DNA of 64,000 nucleotides from the NCBI GenBank assembly GCA_023014335.1, contig JAECYW010000010.1, forward strand, positions 2,542,001 through 2,606,000, in the 5' to 3' direction. The notes under the pieces were generated by a model. The model saw nothing but the letters and a program-made list of their open reading frames with translations. It did not search any database and was not told the origin of the DNA. A program made the position numbers and the translations under genes. The DNA comes from Galerina marginata. Lineage: Eukaryota > Basidiomycota > Agaricomycetes > Agaricales > Galerinaceae. This document shows, one piece after another, positions 13,101 through 24,999 of this stretch (positions are counted from its first letter, which is position 1; each line of letters opens with the position of its first letter).

Positions 13101-13235
13101 CAAGAGATGAGACCACAAGAATTGATAAAATTGACATACGCAAGAATCATTATTGATCGACAACGGCTGCTGCTATCTGTGTTCATGTCTGCGTGTTGAA
13201 ATTTAAACCACAGCCGCTACAGCTGCAACCGAAAG
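10174..13235. other. Unresolved region with splice-like signals on the minus strand
   Basis: No gene could be modelled with confidence. The minus strand holds several good donor/acceptor pairs around 11.4-12.1 kb. One consistent join links a short exon ending near 11926 (SSQISILR), one at 11885-11818 (RPVSNDASRLREGD) and one from 11736 (TNLAFVDDAPTNITW) to a stop near 11690. The peptides match no family I know. A frame at 10287-10589 is also open but has no recognisable domain. This may be a real multi-exon gene of unknown function or decayed sequence. Confidence 0.25.
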
Positions 13236-13944
13236 CTATGCGGCGAATACTACGGCGATGGTGACTCGCGTAGACGTTGCGGTCATTCCCAGCCACATCC
13301 CGATGAATGTGTACAGAGTCATTAACTGGAAAATAAGCTATCTCAGCCTGTTTGTAATCAAAAAAGGACGCTTACAAGGGTGGTAAACGCACCACCAGTC
13401 TGCCCAAGGTGTTTGACGACTTCTATGGTCAAATAAAAAAAGACTTTTCGTGAAAGCGACGGACTATGTAACACTAAACCCACCAACAAAACTTGTACTA
13501 TTCCCTGCCGTACCCATTCGAGGCTCATAACACAGCCTACCGCTTGCAGAAGTTCCGCTGACAAAAAAGAAAACTAATTCTTATCGGTCAGAGGGAAAAT
13601 AGGACGAACAACGGTGGCGAGCAACGGTATTCACCATAAGTAGATCCATCGGCATTTGGAAGAGGTGCCAATTCTCCCTCAACACGTTTCGGATGCGCCA
13701 AAAGAAGGTTGGCTGTGAAAGTAGGCCAAGTCAGGACGTAGCCACGAAGGACTCCAAACTGTACTCACAAGGACGACGAGAAAGACAAATAGCACCGCGA
13801 GGCGTGAAGCTAGACCTGCTTCTACCGCGGTCTTTGAGGCATGTTTAGTCGAGCGAAGGGACGAACTGTCGAAACACATACCCTCAATCCTACGCTTTGA
13901 CCGCGCGCCAGGCTGTAGATCCACTCGTCAGTTTCAGAACGCAT
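13236..13944 (-). pseudogene. GPCR-like seven-TM protein, N-terminal fragment
   Basis: Minus-strand pieces separated by intron-like gaps read ARGQSVGLR, then TAVEAGLASRLAVLFVFLVV (TM1), AELLQAVGCVMSLEW (TM2), EVVKHLGQTGGAFTTL and LTLYTFIGMWLG (TM3). The order and spacing resemble basidiomycete Git3/cAMP-receptor-like GPCRs (GQ..GL, LLQA.G..M...W, then Q..G..G.A..TL...HTF). After TM3 the frame meets a stop at 13236-13238 and I cannot find TM4-TM7 downstream. It is therefore either a truncated relic or a gene whose later exons I failed to join. The start is the ATG at 13944, just before the Trp-Ile-Tyr-containing exon. Function, if any, would be ligand sensing at the plasma membrane. Confidence 0.4.
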
Positions 13945-16900
13945 ATGTATAGAATAAAGTAAAACAAATCAAGAGATAATTGCCTCGTAATTCCAGCCTT
14001 CCGGATCTGGACAGGATGGGCAGACCATTCAATAGGCAACGGATGTATCAGATAGATAGACTTTTTCGGCCAAATTAGCTCGAATGGAATGGTTTATAAT
14101 TTGGTGCCGGTTTTATGCCAGCAACAACGCGCCAATGATGATGAGATGGCTGGAGCGATGGCGGGAAAATGGGAGCTGGGGATCCTCAGGCCCCAGTTTA
14201 AGAACTGCAGAGGCCTGACAGTCAGTTGGTTCGATTTCACCAGCTTTTGGATGGGATTGAATGAGTAGTATAGCATTCTTATGGTCATAGGCACATAGAA
14301 CAAAGGAGAGACAGACACGAGAGGGCTAGAGACCGCCGTTGGGATGAAAGAAGGGTTTATCGCCCTTGTGCCTAGCGCCGAATTTGGGTCAGTCGCGATC
14401 GGGAAATGGTCCGTGCATGATATGATTCTCAATTTCTTATCATGAGACTCAGGTTCGTTCTGATTTCTTCCTTCCTTTCCCCCCGCTTCCTGCTTCTCGG
14501 TTCAAGCGTAACGTTCACCATACGTTCACCTCGAGCTCCTTGGCTAAGCTTTCTGGATGCCACCTACTCGCTATAAGCCCTTGTCGCAATTTTGGCCCTG
14601 GATTCCTTGGTGCTCTTACTGTGTTCTCTAGTGAACCTACACGTCCTGTTCGTCCCTACTGTCGAGGCGCATCGCAGAGAGTTTTAGATTCCGGCAACAG
14701 CCTTGAAACCTTCCCATGCGTCGTTAGGCCCGAATTGGTTTTTCAGTCCATGGTCTCCGCTTTCTTGGTCTAAAACGGTGCGTTTCCTAATTATTTTTGC
14801 GGTTGTCTTTTGTAACTTCCTGCCGTCCTAATTACTCGCCTCCCATATTTTTTTCTGTGTCTCTAACAGGCCTGCTGACCATTTCTACCACTAGGTAATA
14901 TTGCCATTGTTACTTTGGCCACCTCCGAATTCAATCGAAGCATGATAGAACTTGGTATGATTTCTTTCGTTCGTGTAATTCTACTCACTTAACTTCTTGA
15001 GCAGGTCACGGATTGGGTCTTCTTCTAACATACCTGGTGCGTTGAATCCGGCCTGATTATGGTTTTCTATCTAACAACGACAATCTTTAGCTCGGACGTC
15101 GTGGACAATCTGTCCTTGACTCTACTGAAACCTTGTCAAGTATCAAGGTGGCGCAGCCCGAGCTACGAAGGATCGGTCCTAGTCGGCCTCTTCCTCCACT
15201 GTGCATTTCTTCCAGGGGCGGGCACCTGCGAAATCTTTGATTTGTTGACTCTCAGCAGTGGTTAAACTGCTGTTTCCATGTCGCTGCCCTCTGAAGTCGG
15301 TTTGTTGTCGCTCGGAGATCTTTTCAATGTTCGTTGGGGCGCGTATGGGCCGTGAACTGACTCATTTAGTGTTGCATTTGTACGTTATTTTATCGCATTT
15401 ATTTCTTACTTTGCGACTCTGCATTTTTTTGTCCGTATCGTCGTTTACCATCTAATTCTTCACTTCAGTAATGGAATCTGGTTCTTTTCTTCGTTCCAAT
15501 GCTCGTGTCGCGTTACACGTGTATTACTCAGATGCCTTACCCCACAGTCCCGTCTTGTCGAGTCCTTCTTTCGGTTTCTGCCTTTTCACGTTGTTGTTAT
15601 CTATTTGTGCCTTTATTTTGACGTAGCGATTTCCTTTCTTCTCTTTTTCACAATGTATCTAATCAACATGCCATCCTCCCTTCTCTGCTTGCCCGAACCG
15701 AAGAAAAAAAAAATACTCATCGTCTCCATTACATCTGAAACTCCATAGCGCAGCGGCGCAAATAGATATCGTCGCACTGACTGGCTGCCATAACCGACGA
15801 CCTTCATGTACCTCTTACTTACTAGCTCTTACGTCTTTTGGCACTAATTCTCTATGATAGGTGCAAATATTTGAGGCACCTACTCCGAGTCGAGGCGCAC
15901 TGCCCAGGAGCTCGACAGGAGAACATCGGCAGATGATTATTGGAACAAACACGGAACGGTTTCTAAGGATAAGTAGGCACTGCAGGTTGAGTTGCCTTTC
16001 CAGTGGTCTCTTAACGTTGTTGAAAAGAAATGCAACGCTGGTTGGAATCCTAAAAGTAGGTACATTAGACAAAAAACGGATATCAGAAAGCGAAGACAAG
16101 AATGAACGAGATGGAGGATTTATTCCAACACATTCGGGTCACGTAGTAGGTCAAGTAACGGGAGCCAGGAAATGTGAAAATAATTTTAATACCACCTGCG
16201 GGACGCGCTAAACCATCACGCGAATGGCCAACTCAGAAGGTCACCGATATAGTCAGGCTAGAAGTCTGGTATGGAGTACGTCAGACGCGAGGCGAAGACA
16301 GCGAAAATCAATCTACTTGACGTACAAGATTTTCGCCATTTAGTTCAATTTCTATTGGAAAAGCTTTATGGTAAACAGGTTAGTCAGGAACGAACTTGAT
16401 TAGAGGAGGCGATATTTGTACCACAACAGAGATATGTATTCGCGGGCATAGATAATGGATACTTTTCATCTTCTTCTAAGCGGCCGTAAGCTTCGCTCAT
16501 CGACGAAGAAACAAAATGCGACGTACCCAGTGTTCAAGCTTCCCTTTCGCATGGACCGCCTATTCAACTGGTTCTTCCATAACCCGTTATAGTTTCTCGT
16601 GTGAGGGTTTTGCGTTGAGACGAAGGGCGGATGGAGTCTGAATTTTTACGGTCAATGTTCAATGACTTAGGACAGCGGCAGCGGCACGATGGGAAAGAGA
16701 TTGGGCGACGAATCTTAATATCAACATTGTCATACTTCGGCAGTCGGTGATTGGCGCTGTCAGTCGACACTCGTGGACAGAATAGAAGCTGCGACCACCC
16801 GAATGTGTAGGATCCTCCAGCGGCAGCGGCTCTACATCCACACCTGCGAGGCTGGAACTCATAGCTTGACAACTCGGGCATCAGCACTTGGCGGTGAGGC

Positions 16901-19861
16901 TAGGGCGTCGATGCAGTAGTAGGCGTGGAGAAGTCAAACCTGGTACAAAAAAAATGGAGGTCCAATAGCTAAGATTGCGGTCGAGAGGGGAGGGCTTTCA
17001 TTCACTAACTTTTGGTTTCGTGTTCGCCTTAGTATTGCTCGGAGGCAGCAGCACTTCCTCCCCCCCCTCCTGGCTTGCGAAGCCGCCCGTCAATCATCTG
17101 CACGACTACCAGTCGCAGCGCCTCAGCAGCACCGCGCGCCCGCGTCCCTCCATTTACCCACCAACGTGACAAATTCCTCCCTAATGAGCCTAAACGGTGA
17201 CTCTTCCTGCGTTAACATCCTCCTCCAATGTAATCATGGCTGCTCCTGAGCCCGCCTGCCTACTGGCAGTACCAGCAGGGCGCGAGCGACATCACCCACG
17301 TCAGCACTAGCTGTCCACCCATCCTCGCCTCATTACACCTCCCTGCACCTCCAGATACCTGCAAACGTGACAAGACATCTTGTATAAGGCAGATGATCCG
17401 GAAAGCCTGCATCATCCCCCGGAGCGGAGAAGGGATGAAATGGTAAAGGTTGGTGGTGGTGATGGCCGATTGGACAATTGGTGCACGTCCAGCTCGAGAT
17501 ACTAAGTTAGTCGACTAAGGGTCCTGGCGATCAAGTACCGCGGTAATGTCAGCAGGTAGTGAAGCTCGAAGAAGGCAGCCGAGAGGGGGGGTCGGGAAGT
17601 CGGCGGGCGCATTCGGGAAATGACGGGATTGCAAGACCTTGCTGCGCGACTGAAGCACTCCTTCCCGTTGCAGAACGAAGGAGGAGCAAGGGAGGAGCCG
17701 CAGCTTGAGAAGCAGGGCGAGAAACAGGCGTGGAATACAGGAATATTACGCATGAAGAGCATGGTTCGCGAAGAGAAGCGGGTCTTGGAATGGCCTGAAT
17801 AGCGCCAACAACGAGCTAGAGAACAACAAATTGTGTTCAGCGTCGAATCTAGAGGAATAACGAGCCTGGAGCTGCGTACTTGGTCGTATCGTTTCTCGAT
17901 TACCCCGTCACGGTGTTCCCATTCCAATCATAATGCGAAGTCGGCACGCTTATGAGTCTTATCACAGCGGAAGAGTTGGAAAGCCGAAGGCAAAAGAGGC
18001 CGGTGGATAGTCACAATTCCTGGGGAAAATCAGTAAAAGTTTTAGACCGACAGAGTGTTGTTTCTCACCGGAAATCTCGAGTCCGCGACGACATCCAGGA
18101 GTCTGTAAAGAAAGTTGGAAAACAAAAAGAATAGAAGCACATTGCACAATGCACGGCGTCACACGAGTAGTTGGGATTTTCAAGGCGCCGAAGATCCCCA
18201 AAGAGTAGAGCCCAGAGGCGAATTAGGCATGTCGTAGAGGACCGAGAAAGAACTTTACGTAGAGGAAACAGACAAGGATTCGGATGATTGTGGTGGAGGA
18301 CGGCAAATTTGGTGAACACGTGGCTGATACGATGACGCGACGCGCCCCTATTCCCGAACGCACATCTAACATATAGCTACCTGCAGCGCAATTCATTTTA
18401 AATTTGGTTATCAATATGCGAAATTATTACAGTAGTTCCTATGCTTGCGACATTTCGGTGAAGTCTTCCCCCCATCAAGTCCGTCGCGAGAATAAGGCGA
18501 GAGGTTTTCGCTGGACCATTGGACCATACTTTTACTTCTGGGTTTTTCACCGAAGAAGTATAGATGCCCTTAATTCATTACAATGTTTACCCTTTCTATA
18601 ACTGTCTAATTGTCCACCAAGCCACCAGCGGCTTACCATGAGGTCGAGTAACCAAATGAAATGCGGCCGTCCTTTGGTTCCTCCTCATTCGGACAATTCA
18701 AAATTGTCGAAATCTAAAAATTAAGCACCTGACCTCACAGCTTGCGCGTCTTATTTGTTAAATAGCCTACCGACTCTTATGATTTTACATGTCATCCCCT
18801 TGAAAAGCTTCAGGTAATTCGATTGACTAGGTATGTTGCCGTTATTTTGTAGGACGTGGAGATGTTCAAGGAACCTCGCAATTCTCGCACCGGATTTCCC
18901 TCGTGTTTATCCCATTAAGAAGCCGCAAGGCAAAGTAACAGGATGGATAATGACTGAATTGTCTGCTATACATCCTATGCACCTTGCAGCCGCTCTGAGC
19001 TCCTAACTGTCGAAGTTCGAACTTCCGCTCACAAATGAGAATAAAGTAAACTAAAAATCTCTCCAGGATGTCCACTCAGAGAATTTAGAGTACAGAGATA
19101 AAGGCTGCTTTACGTACCGTTGCCGCTCTGAAACGCCTTCTGGCATCGACTTTGCAGGGTAGTATTTTTAAGGGTTCGAGATCCAACATTGATTGCAGAA
19201 TACAATTTCCTTCATACGGAAAGATGAATGGACATAGATCCATAATGAATAATCCTTAGGTGGACGCTGAAGTCGCCCGCACCATTACGGATAGGTCACA
19301 ATCGCGTTTCCAGGTGTAATTTTCTGTTCGGCGTCTACCCTATTCGTGTCGTTTTTGTACTTAGTTGTGCAGAAGAAGATAAATCGAAAGCTCGGCAAGG
19401 TCAGAAAATTAAGATTTTACCTGTCGCGAAAAAAACGTGTCTACAAACCGGCAATGAGTATTTTGGGGCTTTGATCCTTCTACCACGATGACATCCAGCG
19501 ACCATGAAACCCCGGTGTCGAACCGCTAAAACATGACATATTTTAGTAGAAATCCATACCGAAAAATTATACTCTTAAACCAACTTACCGGAAATGTTAG
19601 TATCTAGGACTCTTCTATTACTATCGGATAGACTCTATGCAAAAAAGCTAAAGGATTGGTGGTCGGAATCGTGAGTTACCCCGCTCATCGTTTGTGACAG
19701 TGTGATGACAAAATTTGATGGCGCATCAAAAGTTGACACATCGCCATCAGTCAAGTGTCACTCAACGTGAGCGTGCTAACGCGACCTTACGCGAGTCCAC
19801 CTCCCATAATAACTCGACATTTTGTTTCGATACCCTCTTTCATCACTAAAACTAAGTTATG
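13945..19861. other. Gene-poor stretch, nothing recognised
   Basis: Almost 6 kb in which only short frames are open on either strand (none above about 140 codons) and none shows a recognisable domain or a consistent exon series. It contains T-rich and C-rich patches. No tRNA, rRNA or transposon-end structure was seen. From about 19740 onward, degenerate copies of the 10-bp unit described next begin to appear. Confidence 0.45.
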
Positions 19862-20317
19862 AGAAGAGCTCACGCAAGCTGACTTAATGCGAGCCCACTT
19901 AACGTGAGCCCACATGAGCACACGCGAGGTCACTTAACGCGAGCTTACGCGAGCCCACATGAGCTCACACGAGCCCACACGAGCCCACATGAGCCCACAT
20001 AAGCACACGCGAGCTCACTTAACGCGAGCTTATGCGAGCTTACACGAGCCTACGCGAGCCTACATGAGCTTACGCGAGCCTACATGAGCTTACGCGAGCC
20101 TACATGAGCTCACAACGCGAGCTTACGCGAGCCCACATGAGCTCACAACGCGAGCTTACGCGCGAGCTTACGCGAGCCTACATGAGCGAGCTTACGCAAG
20201 CTTACGCGAGCCCACATGAGCTCACAACGCGAGCTTACGCGAGCCTACATGAGCGAGCTTACGCGAGCTTACACGAGCCTACATGAGCTCACAATGCGAG
20301 CCCACATGAGCTCACAA
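19862..20317. repeat. Tandem array with a 10-bp period (GAGCYYACRN unit)
   Basis: The sequence is built of decamers such as GAGCTTACGC, GAGCCCACAT, GAGCTCACAC and GAGCCTACAT, with occasional indels (for example ACTTAACGC spacers). Several decamers alternate in a higher-order order, so blocks of about 30-50 bp recur. Weak copies extend upstream to about 19740. Many units contain the palindrome GAGCTC. The 60-codon frame inside it is a by-product of the repeat. Confidence 0.9.
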
Positions 20318-20846
20318 CTAACAGTTGCATCGGTGATCAAAACAGAATAGTGCACTCCACGCAGAAAAATTCAGAAAAACCGTTTGTCGAGTGCTGGTGA
20401 TCGTCACAATGCCACAGGCTGAAATATATATATTAACCTCTGGACATTGTGGCGAGATAGATCCTGACTGATCCGGCTTTCCTGATATTTTGCATGGTGA
20501 TGAGCTGTGACAGGGGGAAGAGCAATCCAAGCAAAGTGAGAATCAGAGCAGAATTAAAGCGAGGATTGCAGAATAGAGGACTCAGCTGGGGGGTAAGGAT
20601 GAGGGCGGCTGCCTTTATAAAGGCTCATCTGGACATCAAGTCCGTACCCAGTCTATCACTCAAAAACGTCGGAAAAACAGTGGAGATTTTTCGTGCCTTT
20701 GGGTAAATCTCGGAGTCATATGTCAAAGAAGGTCCAGGAACGTTGCTCAGTTTCCCCGAGGTAACTTCAGTCAACGTGACTCAATCTCCAAATGAAACGC
20801 ATAGTGATAGAAAAATATTGTTACATGGCAAGTATCGAAAGGCCTA
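20318..20846. other. Spacer, no gene seen
   Basis: Region between the decamer array and the 3' end of the truncated F-box relic. An open frame at 20494-20706 has no recognisable features. Confidence 0.4.
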
Positions 20847-21704
20847 TCAAACGTCATCTGCAGCGCGAACCCATGCCGGAACTTCCTCTGCTCCAGGCCG
20901 GGTTAAGTCCCAACCAACCACTTCATCCTTTTCCCAAAACAAGCCTACCTGTATTTCCTGCCCCGAAAAGTATGCGTTGGGTGGGAGAAATTGTTGCATC
21001 GACGCATTTTTTATGTCTAACCACTGACAAAAATTGGACGATGCTCCCCAAGGTCTAGAGCTGATGTTAGCGCGGATGATATCGCGGCGGCGGGGGCGGG
21101 CGTTGTTGCCCCAATAAGTGGGGGCCGGTAAGGGAACCTTGAGGGAAAAACCCAACGTCAAGGAGGTGATGTTTGGGTTGACGCTGGAAAGCATTTGAGT
21201 AATCCACTCGCCAGAACCTGTTATCTCCTCCTCTATAGCAAACGAGAAAAAGCAGAATTTGATAGTGATATTATCGAAAGTTGCGGCTCCCAGGAGAAAT
21301 GCTTGGATATCGGGGGCGATGGTTCTTAGGCCATAGTCTGGTTGACGTTCGAATTTTACGAAAAGGAATCGAGCCCCCAACGCTCCAATGCCATTTCCAA
21401 GTGAGACCCAGGATCTAGAAGAAGATACCCTAGAAACTATAATTCCGGTGAGCATCACCTTGTTAAAACTATTCAAAGAACACTCACCGACAATTCGAAG
21501 ACGTTCCAGATTCGGAATTGACCAAGTGTTAAAGTTGGACACATTCAAATCGGGTGGCCAGTCGAGTGTGAGGGTGGTGAGGTTGTCGGTGTTGATGAAT
21601 GGAAGCAGTTGGGACCAAAAGGTTGGACTCTCCATAAAGTCCATCTGCGTAGGGAGCCAGCGCTTCCCCAGATGCACCGGCGCGAGCCTTTCAGCGGCAG
21701 CCAT
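20847..21704 (-). pseudogene. F-box/LRR-like gene, 5'-truncated copy
   Basis: The minus-strand frame reads ERLAPVHLGKRWLPTQ, then TLTLDWPPDLN, AFLLGAATFDNI and GLFWEKDEVVGWDLT. It aligns throughout with the C-terminal ~280 residues of the intact F-box/LRR gene at 57728-59143 (ERLAPVHTGRRWLP, NLTIDWPPKS, AFLAGAAKFENI, GLFCEKDREGAWELT). The F-box half is missing: a stop lies a few codons upstream of 21704 and the sequence further up is unrelated. An intron of 51 nt (21437-21487) sits at the same place as the 48-nt intron of the intact copy. It may be a relic or a gene that acquired a new 5' end. Confidence 0.7.
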
Positions 21705-22204
21705 TAAAGCATCCTCTGCCTATCTATATTAGTCGGTGACTTGGCCGCCAAGTCACCGCACCTCCTTCGTTTCCTTAGCTTTTCAGGGTCATTTGGCTTC
21801 TCATCCTTCTGAGCAATGACCCAGGTTTTCAGGGTGACCAGACCCTTTCCCACGCCGTGGCGGCTGATCGAAGTTGGGCAAAAAAAAAACTTTTGTGACC
21901 TGCATCCTGGACCTCCAAAATCCATGTTCCAAAAAAAAAAACTTGGCAGACCAAGGCCATCCTTGAGGTGGGGATCGTTCGTGTCGTTCACTCGTTCGTG
22001 GTCGACCGATAGCAGCCAAGTCAGGATGGACAATGCTAGCCGTATTGCGGCCAAAAAAAAATCCTTCGTTGCACAGCTACCCCCCAAAGGAATTTCGCAA
22101 ATCTGACTTCAGATTCGGATTCCTCGACCCCAACATACCCCAGAACACATTTTACAATATTTTATTTCGTAGAGGGAAGGGAGGAGGAGAATAAACAAGT
22201 AAAA
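21705..22204. other. Junction region with repeated A-tracts
   Basis: Directly upstream of the truncated F-box copy. It holds the palindrome CTTGGCCGCCAAG near 21739-21751 and three A-tracts of 9-11 bases (about 21881, 21931 and 22051). No gene was recognised. The tracts could mark old poly(A) junctions, but no reverse-transcriptase sequence or target-site duplication was seen. Confidence 0.4.
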
Positions 22205-23060
22205 ATGGCGGGCGCGCGCCTGCCAATGCCTGCCAGCGCCTGCCGCGAGCCTGTCGATCCAAAAAGGGAAGGTTGTGCCTGCCATGACATCATGAGAATC
22301 AATGACATCAGTGCCTGCCGCCCGCCAAAAATACAATGTGCCTGCCAACGTTCCGGACATTCCGTCCGTCCCGCCGTCCCGTCACAGTCCATCGCCCGCC
22401 AACATGCCCGCCAACACGCCTGCCGCTCCTCCAAACCGTCCTGCCTGCCAACGTGCCTGCCAAAACGCCTGCCGAAACGCCTGCCACTGCCACTGTCTTT
22501 CCTGCCTGCCCACGAGCCCTCCATCGAGCCTGCCAACGAGCCTGCCGCCCTCCAACACGCCTGCCAACACGCCTGCTGTGTCCTCAGTCCGTTCTGCCTG
22601 CCTGCCTGCCTGCCTGCCTGCCGCCCTCCACATCTGCCGCTGAATCAGTCCGACTTGCCTGCAAGAAAGCCTGCCAGCACGCCTGCCAAAAACGCCTGCC
22701 ACTCTCCCAGTCCGTCCCGCCCTCCAAAACGCCTGCCACTCTCTCATTCCGTCCCGCCCTCCAAAACGCCTGCCACTCTCTCATTCCGACCTGCCTGCCA
22801 ACATGCCTGCCGCTGCCCCAGTCCCTCCCGCCCTCCAAAACGCCTGCCACACATTCTGACCCGCCTGCCAACGTGCCTGCCGCCCCCTCATTCCATCCTG
22901 CCCTCCAAAACGCCTGCCGCCCCCTCATTCCGTCCCGCCTTCCAACACGCCTGCCACATGATCATACTGTCCCGCCTGCCAACTTGCCCTCCGCCCCCAC
23001 ATTCCGTCCCGCCTGCCAAAACCCATTCCCTCCTCACAGACCGTCCTCCTAGCCCCGCCT
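22205..23060 (+). repeat. CCTGCC-rich degenerate minisatellite
   Basis: Imperfect tandem units built from GCCTGCCAA, AACGCCTGCC, GTCCCGCCCTCC and CTCTCATTCCGTC, with a longer repeat of about 45-50 bp most regular between 22690 and 22930. All three plus-strand frames stay open for long stretches (the longest is 22205-23278) and give Cys/Pro-rich repeats. That pattern is expected from a C-rich repeat lacking stop codons, so I treat it as a repeat and not as a gene. The strand is strongly C-rich. Confidence 0.8.
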
Positions 23061-24545
23061 GCCGTCCTGTACTGCGTTTACCGCCTATCTTTCCCCGCCC
23101 ACATCTCATCCATTACAGTCTACGGTGCTTACGCTCCCTGCTTACGAGGACTTTCACCAAACTTCTCAAACCCAAACGAGCCTGCGTCTGCTTCTATAGC
23201 CCTTTCGACGCCGCAGCTCACATCAATGCACCAAATAGGTACGACGAACAGTTCACGTGTGATTCTACCCCAGGCTGATCAAACCCGTGCACCTAGCCGG
23301 TCGTACGAATTCTCTCTTTCCCTACCACCACCACAATCAACACGTACACAGTCGCCCACCCCCTCTTCCGTGTCTTTCCCCCTACTTTCATCCATATGCA
23401 CTCTTCCTATTCCCCTCGCAGTCAACCATCTACACCATCTGCTGCCTCACTAGTCACCGCAGGGACATTACCATCGCCGTTCCACCTGCCTCATCGCCAC
23501 TGGGAGTTACAACGAATTTAATCTATCATTAAATTTGTCACCTCTCAGTCGCCAAGGCCAGCTGTTACATGTCGAAGGTGGTGCTTCTCCCAGTTAGAAC
23601 TACAGAGAGGCGAGTCAGATTCAAGAATACTACACTGTCAAATTCGTTATCCACGTCTAAGTCTCGCCAACACCAAATCTCCATCCAATCATTCTCTTGT
23701 CGATACAAATTTTCGCCCCTCCAAAGTTTCGGAGTGAATTACCGTCGCCGTCGTTCCAATGCACCAAAGAGAACATGGCGAAGGTGAACTTTCCTTTCGA
23801 AAAATGAAAACGAGGGGCGACTGTAGAGGCGCATAGAGAAGTCGTGTTAGCCATCCTCAAAGCAGTCAATTCCCCTCCCATGACACTGCGCCAAGTTTCA
23901 CCAGCGCTGGCGTTTACTGTTGACCAGTATAACCCAATGACGCAGGTTTTCCCCTGAGCAAAATGTTGGGGAGGCACGGCTATCTTCGAGAAGACGAAAG
24001 CCAGGTCCTTTACTCGCGAATCCTTCCCATCTAGTAGAATAAGTAGCGACTACATCAGGAATGCCGCCAACAATGAGAGAATTATAGCCTACTTATCTAG
24101 TCAACTACATCCGTCGTGCCCAGAACCCGATAACTTCACGAGTGCCGAAAAAAAGTGGAATACATTATCGAGGAACATGGTATATACACGCTGCACCGAA
24201 TTGAAAATATTCTATGGTCAATAGACCCATCAATTGCCTCCCTTTTGACAGCGAACACTGCGCCAAAAGACGTATTCCTAAAAAGGAAATGAAGTTGAAA
24301 ACCACGCCTTGGTGCCCTCTCGCCCTTCCACGAGCCACACAAAATACGCCTAGCTCTACCTCCATTGAATAATGCGACGATTGCACCCCCCCAGCCCATC
24401 CCACTACACAAACTCGCCATCCAATATCCATATCTAATCTTATCGAGCGGCAGGGTGATCCGAGAAGAATTAGGCACAGCCATGATCAAAGCTGGATTTG
24501 GCGAAATTCATTATCGCACTTTCTTCCCGTCCACCACCACCCACT
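23061..24545. other. Spacer, no gene recognised
   Basis: C/T-rich on the plus strand near 23.3-23.5 kb. Open frames on the minus strand at 23657-23977 and 24136-24489 show no domain I recognise. Confidence 0.4.
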
Positions 24546-24573
24546 ATTCACTTGGCTACATTTGCCGTGAGTG
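24546..24573 (+). repeat. 28-bp recurrent word, copy 1 of 6
   Basis: Starts ATTCACTTGGCTACA and ends TTTGCCGTGAGTG. It lies 5' of the splice-site-rich array that precedes the OrsD/RecQ gene. In one frame it reads TIHLATFAVSV, which stays open into the following sequence. Confidence 0.9.
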
Positions 24574-24999
24574 TGGGTGACGACGACTACGATGTCCATT
24601 CACAAGGTCGTCGTTGCTGTCAGTGGGGACGATGACCACCGCCAATCGGTCGAAAGAAAGCGCCCACTCCTCAGCGTTTTCAGCAGCGGAATTTTGCCCG
24701 CCCACCGCCGTTGGCTGCCCGCCTTGACACGGTGCTTCGATTTACAGTTGACGTCCAAGTCGGTACGTCACCTCCCCCCTTCACAGATATCACACCAGCT
24801 TATACTCCTTGCCCCAGCTTCCACCCACCTTCGTTTTCTTTCTTTCCTTCTTATTCGACCTCACCACCTTTGGGACTCGTTTTCGATAACACGCGTTCCG
24901 TCCTTCAGGGTATGTTCATCCAATTCCAAAGGTATCTTGCAGAGACCTAACCTCTATCTAGCTTCTCTCATCGCACATCCTTCTCGCCAACTCGCCAGG

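Noticed and set aside
19150..19166. A tRNA B-box-like GGTTCGAGATCC
   Set aside because: One base too long for the T-loop, with no matching A box or acceptor stem around it.
21880..22065. Three A-tracts as a retroposon poly(A) tail
   Set aside because: They are internal, unequally spaced and lack a reverse-transcriptase frame or visible target-site duplications.
22205..23278. A 357-codon Cys/Pro-rich open frame
   Set aside because: All three frames of this strand are open because the C-rich repeat lacks stop codons; no domain, start context or splice pattern supports a gene.
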